Part shown: piece after piece, positions 14,517-22,089 of the stretch
Numbering within the stretch: the first letter of the stretch is position 1
How the letters are laid out: each line of letters begins with the position of its first letter
Origin: an uncultured Oscillospiraceae bacterium
GTDB lineage: Bacteria > Bacillota > Clostridia > Oscillospirales > Oscillospiraceae
NCBI GenBank assembly: GCA_934615645.1
Contig: CAKTTR010000018.1
Location: 1-30,890, forward strand
DNA length: 30,890 bases
Direction of reading: 5' to 3'
Translations under genes and position numbers: made by a program
The notes under the pieces: model-generated
Database searches by the model: none
The model's input: only the letters and a program-made list of their open reading frames with translations
What the model was told of the DNA's origin: nothing

Positions 14517-15689
14517 ATGGATCTACTAAAGCGGACATGGGCAGAAATTGATCTGGACCATCTGGAATATAACTATCATCAGCTGCGGGGCCATGTGGCG
14601 GACGGCTGCCGGTTCCTGGGCGTCGTCAAGGCGGATGCGTACGGCCACGGGGCCGTGCAGGTCAGCCATACGCTGGAGGAGCTGGGGGCGGATTATCTGG
14701 CCGTCTCGAATCTTGAGGAGGCGGTGCAGCTGCGGCGGGCGGCTGTGCGGCTGCCGGTGCTGCTGCTGGGCTATACGCCTCCCCGCTATGCCGCGGAGAT
14801 GGCACAGATGAATGTTCACCAGGAGATCCACAGTCTGGAATACGCCCAGCGGCTGAGCCAGCGGCTGGAGGGGACGGGCCTGCGGCTGCCGGTGCATTGG
14901 AAGGTCGATACGGGCATGTCCCGCCTGGGCGTCAGCGCCGAGGACCCGGCTAAGGCCCTGGACGAGCTGCTGCAGATCGCCCGCCTGCCGAATCTCGCGC
15001 CCACTGGCGTCTTTACCCACTTCTCCGTGGCCGATTCTCTGGACCCGGCGGACCAGGCTTATACCCAGGGGCAGTTTGCTCGGTTCCAGGCTGTCTGCCA
15101 GGGGCTGGCGGACGCCGGGTATTGCGATCTCATCCGCCACTGTGCCAACTCCGGCGCGACGATCCAGTACCCGGACTATGCGCTGGATATGATCCGCCCT
15201 GGCATTGCGACCTATGGCCTCAGCCCGGAGCCCGCGCTGGCGGACAGGCTGCCGCTGCGCCCGGTCATGACCCTGCGGACGACGGTCAGCCAGGTGCGCG
15301 CATACGAAGCCGGGACCTATATCAGCTACGGCAGGACCTACTGCACCCCCGCGCCGCGGCGGGTGGCAGTCCTGCCCATCGGCTATGCCGACGGGCTGCC
15401 CCGGCGGCTGTCGAACCAGGTCTCGTTTCTGGTCGGCGGGAAGCAGGCGCCGGTCATCGGGCGCATCTGCATGGATATGTGCATGGTGGACGTCTCCGAA
15501 GCCGGGCCGGTCGGCGTGGGGGATGAGGTCGTTGTCTTCGGACCGGTCCCCGGGGCCAATTGCTGCGACGATCTGGCCGCTCAGCTCGATACGATCTCGT
15601 ATGAGCTGACCTGCGATATCAACAAGCGCATGACGCGGCTTTATTTCCAGGGCGGCCGCCAGGTCGGCATTTTGCAATATATCGTATAG
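14517..15689 (+). CDS. alr: Alanine racemase
   Basis: PLP-dependent enzyme that interconverts L- and D-alanine for peptidoglycan synthesis, 390 residues. The PLP lysine is Lys38 in VVKADAYGHG. The second catalytic residue is Tyr271 in YISYGRTY. Other conserved blocks are HWKVDTGMSRLG, TGVFTHFSVAD, RHCANSGATIQYPDYALDM, IRPGIATYGL and RICMDMCMVDVSE. The N-terminal barrel and the C-terminal beta domain are both complete. ATG 14517 has an AGGAAGG site about ten bases away. A 9-bp hairpin (14458-14486) lies in the 70-base gap after the lipoprotein gene and could tune expression. In C. difficile the gerS-linked paralogue Alr2 acts with sporulation; whether this copy is the only alr cannot be told from the window. 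Confidence 0.97.
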   Translation: MDLLKRTWAEIDLDHLEYNYHQLRGHVADGCRFLGVVKADAYGHGAVQVSHTLEELGADYLAVSNLEEAVQLRRAAVRLPVLLLGYTPPRYAAEMAQMNVHQEIHSLEYAQRLSQRLEGTGLRLPVHWKVDTGMSRLGVSAEDPAKALDELLQIARLPNLAPTGVFTHFSVADSLDPADQAYTQGQFARFQAVCQGLADAGYCDLIRHCANSGATIQYPDYALDMIRPGIATYGLSPEPALADRLPLRPVMTLRTTVSQVRAYEAGTYISYGRTYCTPAPRRVAVLPIGYADGLPRRLSNQVSFLVGGKQAPVIGRICMDMCMVDVSEAGPVGVGDEVVVFGPVPGANCCDDLAAQLDTISYELTCDINKRMTRLYFQGGRQVGILQYIV

Positions 15690-15836
15690 TGTAGTTATGC
15701 CGCACACCGGCGGGGCAGCGTGCGTAGAATGAAATGAGAGCCAGTGTGGCGGTATAAAACCGGCCTCTGCGTGGGAGAATACAGTTAGCGCACCGCGAGG
15801 TGCTGATAACGATTTTTCGCGGAGAGTGACAGCGAT

Positions 15837-16190
15837 ATGGATACAAAGGTAAAACGAGGCGACATTTTCTACGCAGATCTGAGCCCGGTGGTGGGCAGTG
15901 AGCAGGGCGGGACCCGGCCTGTGCTGATCGTCCAGAACGATACGGGCAACAAGCATTCGCCCACGGTCATTGCCGCGGCCATCACCAGCCAGACGGGGAA
16001 GGCGCGGCTGCCGACCCATATCTCCCTGGCCGGTCATGAGGTCGGCCTGACGAAGGACTCCGTTGTGCTCCTGGAGCAGATCCGGACCATTGACAAAAAA
16101 CGCCTGCGCGAGCATATGGGCAGGCTGGATGAAGCCCTGATGAACCAGGTCGACGGCGCCATCGCCGTCAGCTTTGGCCTGCATGGGTGA
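15837..16190 (+). CDS. mazF: MazF/EndoA (PemK-family) endoribonuclease toxin
   Basis: Sequence-specific mRNA interferase, 117 residues, the standard length of the Gram-positive EndoA (NdoA/YdcE) type. Family features are VKRGDIFYADLSPVVGSEQG near the N-terminus with the conserved Arg8-Gly9-Asp10, GGTRPVLIVQND, VIAAAITSQ, PTHISL, KDSVVLLEQIRTIDK with the conserved Gln and Arg, and a hydrophobic C-terminal helix. In Bacillus and many Clostridia a CopG/MazE antitoxin gene lies between alr and mazF. Here the 147-base gap holds no open frame longer than about 11 codons, so the toxin gene has no adjacent antitoxin. The nearest ribosome binding site (GGAG) is about 12 bases from the ATG, rather distant, which may mean weak translation. 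It follows alr with no clear terminator between. Confidence 0.94.
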   Translation: MDTKVKRGDIFYADLSPVVGSEQGGTRPVLIVQNDTGNKHSPTVIAAAITSQTGKARLPTHISLAGHEVGLTKDSVVLLEQIRTIDKKRLREHMGRLDEALMNQVDGAIAVSFGLHG

Positions 16191-16211
16191 GACGCAGAAA
16201 ATACAGCATAT

Positions 16212-16246
16212 AACGCCCCGGACGGCAGTTTGCCGCCCGGGGCGTT
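16212..16246 (+). terminator. Hairpin terminator after mazF
   Basis: AACGCCCCGG (16212-16221) and CCGGGGCGTT (16237-16246) form a perfect 10-bp stem, with a GGCA/TGCC inner pairing. No long T-run follows. Confidence 0.55.
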
Positions 16247-16277
16247 GCGCTTGGGTGGGGGATTTTGGAAGCTGCCG

Positions 16278-16306
16278 TTGCTTTTTTCTGCAGTGACGGT
16301 TATAAT
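16278..16306 (+). promoter_or_regulatory. Promoter of the LRR/SLH surface protein gene
   Basis: TTGCTT (16278-16283), 17-bp spacer, perfect TATAAT (16301-16306), 64 bases before the start codon. Confidence 0.6.
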
Positions 16307-16370
16307 AGGCAGCAGAGCGCGACCCATTCCGCCTGAGGCGGAGAGAAAAAGAAAGCAAGGAGGATACCAG

Positions 16371-18794
16371 ATGAAACGATGGTGTTATCGCATCGCGCTG
16401 TGCCTGTGCGTCTGCTTGTTGACGCTGGGGCTGTGCGGCAGGGTGGAGGCGGCGGAGGTCGTAGACTCCGGCACCTGTGGAGAGAGCCTGACCTGGTCGC
16501 TGGATGGCGACGGCGTTTTGACGATCCGCGGCACGGGCGAAATGGCAGACTATCAGACTGATTCGACCCCGTGGGAGGGCAATAGCTGGAGGATCAAAAG
16601 CGTCGTGGTCGAATCGGGGGTCACGTCGATCGGCGCGAACGCCTTTTATTATGCGCAAAATATGACCACGATTACGCTTCCCACGAGCGTGACAAAAATC
16701 GGCGCAGGTGCCTTTTCCCGTTGCAGTGCGTTGACGAGCATCACACTGCCGAACAGTGTCACGTCGATCGGTGCGCAGGCCTTTTACGACTGCGGTGCGT
16801 TGACGAACGTCACGCTGCCGGATAGCGTCACGTCGATTGGCGAGCGGGCTTTTTATTACTGTGAACATTTGGAGCGTGCTGCGCTTCCAGGGCGGGCGAC
16901 GGAAGTCGCTGCGGGGATGTTTGAAAAATGCAGTGCATTGAAAAACGTCGAGCTCCCGGCAAGTATCACAAGCATCGGCAGCGAAGCGTTTAAACACTGC
17001 AGCAGTCTGGTGCAGATCACATTGCCTGCACGTCTGCGGGAGATCGGCTCGTACGCCTTTTACGACTGCAGCAGCTTGCAAACGATCACGATTCCGCAGG
17101 GCGTGACAAGCATCAGCCCCGGTGCATTCAGTGGTTGCAGCAGCTTAACGAACGTTACGATCCCGGATAGTGTAACGAAAATCGTCGGATCCGCATTTAT
17201 GGGTTGCAGCAGCTTGCAGCAAATCACGTTGCCGGACAGCCTCACAAACCTTGGCTACGGTGTATTTAGAGACTGCAGCAGCCTGGAGCGCATTGTGATT
17301 CCTGCGCGTGTGACCGAAATCCCGAGTCAAGCCTTCTGGGGGTGCACCAACCTGAAAAGTGTTACACTGCCGGATGGCATAAGGGGTATCAATGGTGCCG
17401 CCTTCCGGGATTGTGTCAGTTTGGAGCACATTACGCTGCCGGATGGCCTGTGGTCGATTGACAGTTCTGCCTTCCAGGGATGCAGCAGCCTGAAAAGCAT
17501 TGAACTGCCGGATGGCGTAACGTATATCAGCGAATCTACGTTTCAAGGCTGCAGCAGCCTGACGGAGATCCGCATCCCGGACAAGGTTGTGGCGATCGGG
17601 AAATCGGCGTTCCAGGGCTGCAGTAGCCTGCAGAAGGTGACGCTTTCGCGCAGCCTGCGGGAGATCGGCGAATCCGCCTTTGAAGGCTGTGGCCAATTGC
17701 AGCGCATTGTCATCCCGGACCAGGTGACGAGCATTGGCGCTTATGCGTTCTACAACTGCAAAGCGCTCAAGGCCGCTGGGTTTGCCGGCGACGCGCCGGA
17801 GCTTGGTACCCGCGCTTTCTGGATGGACGGGGCGGATGCGGCCGTATCCGCGATCCCGGGCCTGGCGCTCTCCTACATCGCAGGCAAGGAAAACTGGACG
17901 ACGCCAAGCTACAGCGACTACCCGACCACCCTTTGGGACTGCAAGGTCTTCTCCCACTGGTATCTGGATACGGTAACGAAGCCGACCTGCGCGGCGGAAG
18001 GGTATACGGCCCACACCTGCGCCGCCTGCGGCGATACGTATCGCGATTCCTATGTGGCGCGGGCAGAACATCACTATTATACTGCAGAAGTGTGTGGCGC
18101 GAGCTGCACAGAGGAAGGCTATGTGCTCATGGTATGCAGCAGCTGCGGCGATCGCTACCGGGATCAAATCGTCCCGGCGCTGGGGCATCAGTATGCCAAT
18201 GGCTTCTGCATACGCTGCGGGGCGGAGGATTCGTCCCAGTTCTCGGATGTTTCGGCAAACGCATGGTATGCGAGTGCGGTGCAGTATGCGGTCGAACATG
18301 GCTTGATGGCGGGCGTTGGGAATAACCGGTTTGGGCCGGAGGAGCCGATGACCCGGGCGATGCTGGTGACGGTGCTGTGGCGCTACGCCGGGCGGCCGGA
18401 GGCGGGGAAGAATCCGTTTACGGATGTCCCTGCTGGGCAGTGGTATACAGAAGCGGTCACCTGGGCGGCGGAAAACGGTGTCGTCAGCGGCGTCGGCAAT
18501 GGCAGGTTCTCGCCCAACGGGAATATCACCCGGGAGCAGATGGCGTCCATCCTGTTCCGCTACGCGAAGCTGACGGGGCTGGATACCAGCAAGCGGGGCG
18601 AGCTTGCGGGCTTCCCGGATGAAGGCCAGGTCAGCAGCTGGGCACGGGAGGCACTGTCCTGGGCCGTCGGCGAGGGCATCATCAGCGGCACTGCCGAAGG
18701 CGGCCGGACGATCCTGAAGCCCCAGGGCAACGCGACCAGAGCGCAAGTCGCCTCCATCCTGATGCGGTTTATCCGAAACAGCCAGAAGGCATAA
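16371..18794 (+). CDS. Surface protein: BspA-type leucine-rich repeats plus three SLH domains
   Basis: Secreted cell-wall-associated protein of 807 residues. A signal peptide (about 1-27) is cleaved near VEAAE. A short GTCGESLTWSLDGDGVLTIRGTG-like module common before such repeats follows, split here by residues 31-54. Then about 18 repeats of 23 residues (about 75-490) follow the BspA/TpLRR pattern ITLPxSVTxIGxxAFxxCSSL. Next come cysteine-bearing C-xx-C-G motifs (about 525-620) of a kind often seen in gut clostridial surface proteins. Three S-layer homology domains (about 625-807) start at FSDVSANAWYASAVQYA, FTDVPAGQWYTEAVTWA and SWAREALSWAVGEG. SLH domains bind secondary cell-wall polymers; the LRR part probably binds a host or microbial ligand. 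ATG 16371 has an AAGGAGG site seven bases away. Confidence 0.95.
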   Translation: MKRWCYRIALCLCVCLLTLGLCGRVEAAEVVDSGTCGESLTWSLDGDGVLTIRGTGEMADYQTDSTPWEGNSWRIKSVVVESGVTSIGANAFYYAQNMTTITLPTSVTKIGAGAFSRCSALTSITLPNSVTSIGAQAFYDCGALTNVTLPDSVTSIGERAFYYCEHLERAALPGRATEVAAGMFEKCSALKNVELPASITSIGSEAFKHCSSLVQITLPARLREIGSYAFYDCSSLQTITIPQGVTSISPGAFSGCSSLTNVTIPDSVTKIVGSAFMGCSSLQQITLPDSLTNLGYGVFRDCSSLERIVIPARVTEIPSQAFWGCTNLKSVTLPDGIRGINGAAFRDCVSLEHITLPDGLWSIDSSAFQGCSSLKSIELPDGVTYISESTFQGCSSLTEIRIPDKVVAIGKSAFQGCSSLQKVTLSRSLREIGESAFEGCGQLQRIVIPDQVTSIGAYAFYNCKALKAAGFAGDAPELGTRAFWMDGADAAVSAIPGLALSYIAGKENWTTPSYSDYPTTLWDCKVFSHWYLDTVTKPTCAAEGYTAHTCAACGDTYRDSYVARAEHHYYTAEVCGASCTEEGYVLMVCSSCGDRYRDQIVPALGHQYANGFCIRCGAEDSSQFSDVSANAWYASAVQYAVEHGLMAGVGNNRFGPEEPMTRAMLVTVLWRYAGRPEAGKNPFTDVPAGQWYTEAVTWAAENGVVSGVGNGRFSPNGNITREQMASILFRYAKLTGLDTSKRGELAGFPDEGQVSSWAREALSWAVGEGIISGTAEGGRTILKPQGNATRAQVASILMRFIRNSQKA

Positions 18795-18830
18795 CAAAGC
18801 GCACGGAACAAAGCACATTCGAAAAAAGAA

Positions 18831-18877
18831 CGCCCCCGCCGGTCCCCTTTACAAGGGTGCCTGGCGGGGGTGTTTTT
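18831..18877 (+). terminator. Rho-independent terminator after the LRR/SLH gene
   Basis: CGCCCCCGCC (18831-18840) pairs with GGCGGGGGTG (18863-18872), an inner CCCTT/AAGGG stem sits in the loop, and TTTTTT follows. Confidence 0.8.
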
Positions 18878-19007
18878 TGCGTGTGCCAGGCCCCATGGAA
18901 GGGGAGCGGTTACTGCGGCTGTGGATTGGCACATGGGGGACGGCGAAGATCGCGGTTCTTGCCGCGCTGGCGGGGGCATACAATGGCCTGAAGGGAGATG
19001 ACGCTTT

Positions 19008-19544
19008 GTGGAGGAGTATCCAATTTACGCGTTCCGCACTCGGGTCGGAACAGTGACCCGGCAGCCGGTGGGGCTGTACGATAACTGGACGGTGCAGCTG
19101 CCGGGGCAGAGCGGGCTGCTGCGGGTCTACCTGGTGGGCGAGGCGCAGAGCGCTTTGCTGGGGACACCGGCCCCGGCGGACGACGGGCTGCGCTGCTGCC
19201 GGAAGCTGGCCAGGTCCAGCCAGCCGCAGGAGATCGCCTGCGCAGCTTGCTGCCGCCCGGAATGGGCCGCCTGGCAGCAGGACGGGGCGCTGCTGTGGCG
19301 CATCGCGGCAGGCTGCGTGGAGGTGGCGACGCTTGGCGGCGATGCGGGTGCGCCGGTGGAGGATTTTCCCCGCCTACAGCAGGCGGAGATCGACGGGCGT
19401 GTCTGGTGGGTGCGGCAGTGGTCCCTGGCAGAGTTTTACGCCGGGGGCAGCCCGGTGGATTGCGCCGTGCCCTTGCCCGACGCGCCGCCGGAGCTGCCGG
19501 AGGATTCGGAGCTGCCGGAGATGTCAGAAATACCAACCCAATAA
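19008..19544 (+). CDS. Hypothetical protein, no recognised family
   Basis: A 178-residue protein starting at GTG 19008 with an AGGGAG site ten bases away. It has no signal peptide or membrane span. The N-terminal 130 residues look like a mixed, strand-rich domain (YAFRTRVGTVTRQPVGLYDNWTVQLPG, LLRVYLVGEAQ) with four cysteines clustered at about 63-82 (RCCRKL, ACAACCRP). The last 30 residues are a Pro/Glu/Asp-rich acidic tail (PELPEDSELPEMSEIPTQ). It lies between two terminators and so is probably monocistronic; I see no clear promoter in 18878-19007. GC-rich open frames also exist on the opposite strand, so coding strand rests on start site, spacing to the terminator and protein-like composition. 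Confidence 0.7.
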   Translation: MEEYPIYAFRTRVGTVTRQPVGLYDNWTVQLPGQSGLLRVYLVGEAQSALLGTPAPADDGLRCCRKLARSSQPQEIACAACCRPEWAAWQQDGALLWRIAAGCVEVATLGGDAGAPVEDFPRLQQAEIDGRVWWVRQWSLAEFYAGGSPVDCAVPLPDAPPELPEDSELPEMSEIPTQ

Positions 19545-19547
19545 AAG

Positions 19548-19581
19548 ACAGGGCGCATTCCAAAGCTGGAATGCGCCCTGT
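19548..19581 (+). terminator. Terminator hairpin left of repeat copy B
   Basis: ACAGGGCGCATTCC (19548-19561), loop AAAGCT, GGAATGCGCCCTGT (19568-19581): a perfect 14-bp stem four bases after the hypothetical gene stop. The same arm sequence recurs at 19820-19852. Confidence 0.7.
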
Positions 19582-19582
19582 T

Positions 19583-19817
19583 CAGTCTGTCAAAAAGCCT
19601 CGCAGAGTTTGCGCCGCGCACGGCGCAAATAAAGTCCGAATCATTTTCTCCGGCGGCGTGTACGTCGGGGAAAATACTTCCCGCCCTGCAAGTGTGGAAT
19701 TTCTGCGCTGAAAGCGCAGAAATTATGCGCGCAGCAGGGTGCAAGCCCCTTCAAATGCGAGCCCAGCGAAGCGGGTCGCATTTGAGAGCTTGTCAAAAAT
19801 ACTTTTTTGACAAGCTC
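19583..19817. repeat. Modular structured repeat, short copy B
   Basis: About 235 bp, the compact form of the element at 5591-5994. It contains the 5' end TCAGTCTGTCAAAAAG; hairpin S0 (19608-19616/19621-19629), identical to copy A; the TACGTCGGGG...TACTTC...GCCCTGCAAGT block; hairpin S1 (19698-19709/19713-19724); GCGCGCAGCAGGGTGCAA; outer stem S2 (19751-19760/19776-19785); and terminal hairpin S3 (19786-19799/19804-19817). None of the three modules of copy A is present. S1 differs from copy A at three base pairs, S2 at one and S3 at one, always with both arms changed so pairing is kept. The element is flanked by two terminator hairpins with the same arms. No protein is called inside it. Confidence 0.85.
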
Positions 19818-19855
19818 AACAGGGCGCATTCCTAGATTCGGAATGCGCCCTGTTG
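19817..19855 (-). terminator. Terminator hairpin right of repeat copy B (serves the M23 gene)
   Basis: CAACAGGGCGCATTCC (19817-19832), loop TAGATTC, and its exact complement (19840-19855): a perfect 16-bp stem about 40 bases after the M23 peptidase stop. Confidence 0.65.
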
Positions 19856-19895
19856 GTTTATGTGGGTGCCCCGGGTGTGTGGCGAAGGGTTGAAA

Positions 19896-21185
19896 TTAGA
19901 TGTAACCCATCGGGTTCACGGTGGAACCGTTGTAGAAGATGGTGAAGTGCAGGTGGTTGCCGGTGGACAGGCCCGTCGTGCCGACGTAGCCGATGACCTG
20001 ACCCTGGGTGACCGTCTGGCCAGCGGAGACAACGTAGCGGGTCATATGGCCGTACAGGCTGGAGAAGCCGTCGCCGTGGTTGATGGTGACGTAATAGCCA
20101 TAGACGGAGTTATAGGTCGCGGTCGTCACGGTGCCGCTCTTGGTTGCATAAATTGGGGTGCCGCCGGGGGCTGCCAGATCCACGCCGTTGTGGAAGCTGT
20201 AGTTGCCGGTGACCGGGTGCGTCCGCGGGCCGTAGGCACAGGAGACGTATGCGCTGCCTGCCGGAAGGGGATACAGGAAGCCGGAGGAGGCCGGAGCGTT
20301 GGTGCTGGTGCCATTACCGGGGGAACCGCCATCGCCGGAGGAACCGCCACCATTTTCCTGCTGTTGTTGGGCAGCTGCAGCAGCGGCCTGCTCAGCGGCG
20401 ACGGCCTGGGTGTACTCCTGCTCTTTGGCGGCAATCTGGTTCAGCAGGGCCGCCTCCTGAGATTCGTAGTCGTCATAGAGCTTTTGCATGGCGGCCGTAT
20501 CGCTCAGGAGCTGATTGATGAGGGTGTCTGACTCATTGCGCTGGGACTCCAGGGAGGCTTGTGTCTCCGTCAGCTGAGCCTGGACAGCTTCCTGCGCAGT
20601 GCGCTGGGCATCCAAATCCGAACGCTCGGATTCGATCTGCTTGGCGATGTCCTGCAGCTGCTGCATCATTTCCTGGTCCGAGGAGGCGATCTCCCGGATC
20701 ATATCAATGCGGTCCAGCAGATCGGAGAAGCTGCTGGCTTTGAAAAGAATGGACCAGTAGGAGACGTTTCCGTTTTCTTCCATGGCCCGCAGACGCTCGT
20801 GATATTTCTCGTTGAGCTCCTGCTGCTGGGCCAGGGACTCGTCCAGCTCGCTCTGCTTTTCTGCAATCAGGAGATTGTACTGCTGGATGAGCTCCGTCTG
20901 GTTGTCGATCTCCTCTTGTGTCAGCTCGATCTGCTGGTCAAGGGCGGCTTTTTGGGAAACAAGGTCCTGCGTCTTGGACTGGTTGGCGGAAATGCTGTTT
21001 TCCAGCTCTGTCCGCTGGGAGGAGATGTTCTCCTGCTGCTGCTCCAGTGCGTCGATCTGCGACTGGATGGAGGACGAGGACGCCGCACTGACAGAATAGG
21101 CCAGCGATGCGATCAGACTGACGATCATCGCAAGGGCTAGGATCCCAGCGACGATGGCTGCGATAAAACGTTTTTGCTTTGACAT
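19896..21185 (-). CDS. Coiled-coil M23 peptidase, EnvC/PcsB-like partner of FtsEX
   Basis: Probable septal or peripheral peptidoglycan hydrolase activated by FtsEX, 429 residues. The N-terminus has a signal peptide or anchor (about 8-34, ending SVSAA). Residues about 36-290 form a long coiled coil rich in Gln/Glu/Ser (SQIDALEQQQENISSQ and onward) with a central helical break (YWSILFKASSFSDLLDRIDM) that is typical of EnvC/PcsB/CwlO-type proteins. A Gln/Gly/Ser linker follows (about 280-305). The M23 (LytM) domain fills the C-terminus with zinc ligands His332 and Asp336 (HNGVD) and His411/His413 (HLHF), so it appears catalytically competent, unlike E. coli EnvC. ATG 21185 has a GGAGG site. It follows ftsX by 16 bases. 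Streptococcal PcsB uses a CHAP domain instead. Confidence 0.93.
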   Translation of the reverse strand: MSKQKRFIAAIVAGILALAMIVSLIASLAYSVSAASSSSIQSQIDALEQQQENISSQRTELENSISANQSKTQDLVSQKAALDQQIELTQEEIDNQTELIQQYNLLIAEKQSELDESLAQQQELNEKYHERLRAMEENGNVSYWSILFKASSFSDLLDRIDMIREIASSDQEMMQQLQDIAKQIESERSDLDAQRTAQEAVQAQLTETQASLESQRNESDTLINQLLSDTAAMQKLYDDYESQEAALLNQIAAKEQEYTQAVAAEQAAAAAAQQQQENGGGSSGDGGSPGNGTSTNAPASSGFLYPLPAGSAYVSCAYGPRTHPVTGNYSFHNGVDLAAPGGTPIYATKSGTVTTATYNSVYGYYVTINHGDGFSSLYGHMTRYVVSAGQTVTQGQVIGYVGTTGLSTGNHLHFTIFYNGSTVNPMGYI

Positions 21186-21201
21186 AGGAATACCTCCTGG
21201 A

Positions 21202-22089
21202 TTACACGTTGAGGAATTTCCGGATGGACATAACGCTGCCGAAAATACCAACAAACAGACCCGATACGGCGTAGGTCGCGACCATGACCCAGACGACGCT
21301 CCCGAAGGGGACGAACTGGAACAGCTGCATGGAGTCGACCTCGGCGATCTTTGTAACAAGCAGATCATAGATGCCCCACTCGACGAGGAAGGCAATCACG
21401 GCACTGAACGCGCCGAGGATGAAGCCCTGCACGACAAAGGGAAATTGAATAAAGCCATTGGTCGCGCCGACCATTTTCATGATGGCAATCTCTTCTTTGC
21501 GGTCATACATGGCAAGCTTGACCGTGTTAGAGATGATGAAGAGGGAGACGACCAGCAGCAGCACAATGATGGCCACGGAGACGAATTGGACGACCCGCTC
21601 CATGGTGCTGAAGCCCTGGGCCAACTCATCGTGGGCCGTGATTTTTGCCACGCCTTCAATGGCTTGCAGGCGCTCAATGGTCTGCTGCATTTTGCTGTTG
21701 TCCTCCAGCGTGACAACGAAGCGGTCCCGGAAATTGGTGGACTGGACACCGTCAAACAGCGTCGCGTCGCCCTGCTCTTCGACAAAATTATCCAGCGCCT
21801 GCTCCCGGGAGACAAATTCGGCTTTGGCGACATTGTCGATCAAGTTGATCTGGGAGCCGACGCTCTTGGCCTCGGCCTCAGAATAGCTTTCGTCGATGTA
21901 GACCAGAATCTCGTTTTCCTTTTCCAGATCCCGGACCATGGTATTGACATTGTAAAGGATTAAGGAGAAGCTGCCGACAATGATCAGGCAGGCGACGGTC
22001 ACGCAGACGGCGGCAAAGGACATGAAGCCGTGCTGAAAAATGCCGCGGACGCCCTCCCGGACCAGATAACCGAAATTATTGTTCTTCAT
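21202..22089 (-). CDS. ftsX: Cell division ABC transporter permease FtsX
   Basis: Membrane subunit of the FtsEX complex that relays ATPase action to an extracellular peptidoglycan hydrolase, 295 residues. Topology is the FtsX type: membrane span 1 at about 21-46, a large extracytoplasmic loop (about 47-165) carrying the motif ILVYIDESYSEAEAKSVGSQI, then three more spans at about 172-197, 217-245 and 262-287. The conserved MYDRKEEIAIMKMVGATNGFI segment lies between spans 2 and 3. ATG 22089 lies inside the last codons of ftsE (14-base overlap), indicating translational coupling. The next gene, an M23 coiled-coil protein, is the probable hydrolase partner. Confidence 0.96.
   Translation of the reverse strand: MKNNNFGYLVREGVRGIFQHGFMSFAAVCVTVACLIIVGSFSLILYNVNTMVRDLEKENEILVYIDESYSEAEAKSVGSQINLIDNVAKAEFVSREQALDNFVEEQGDATLFDGVQSTNFRDRFVVTLEDNSKMQQTIERLQAIEGVAKITAHDELAQGFSTMERVVQFVSVAIIVLLLVVSLFIISNTVKLAMYDRKEEIAIMKMVGATNGFIQFPFVVQGFILGAFSAVIAFLVEWGIYDLLVTKIAEVDSMQLFQFVPFGSVVWVMVATYAVSGLFVGIFGSVMSIRKFLNV

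Noticed and set aside
15690..15836. Search for a MazE antitoxin frame
   Set aside because: Only frames of about 7-11 codons exist; none resembles a ribbon-helix-helix protein.
14526..17081. 851-codon open frame on the minus strand
   Set aside because: It runs antisense through alr, mazF and the LRR gene and across two promoters and a terminator; all three sense genes have clear families.
16590..17840. Regular DNA repeats that could suggest a CRISPR-like array
   Set aside because: The unit is 69 bp, stays in frame and encodes the 23-residue BspA-type LRR; there are no unique spacers between constant repeats.
18895..19056. 53-codon frame MEGERLLRLWIGTWGT... with a possible membrane segment
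   Set aside because: No ribosome binding site and it overlaps the start of the gene at 19008 in another frame; too weak to call, though it cannot be fully excluded.
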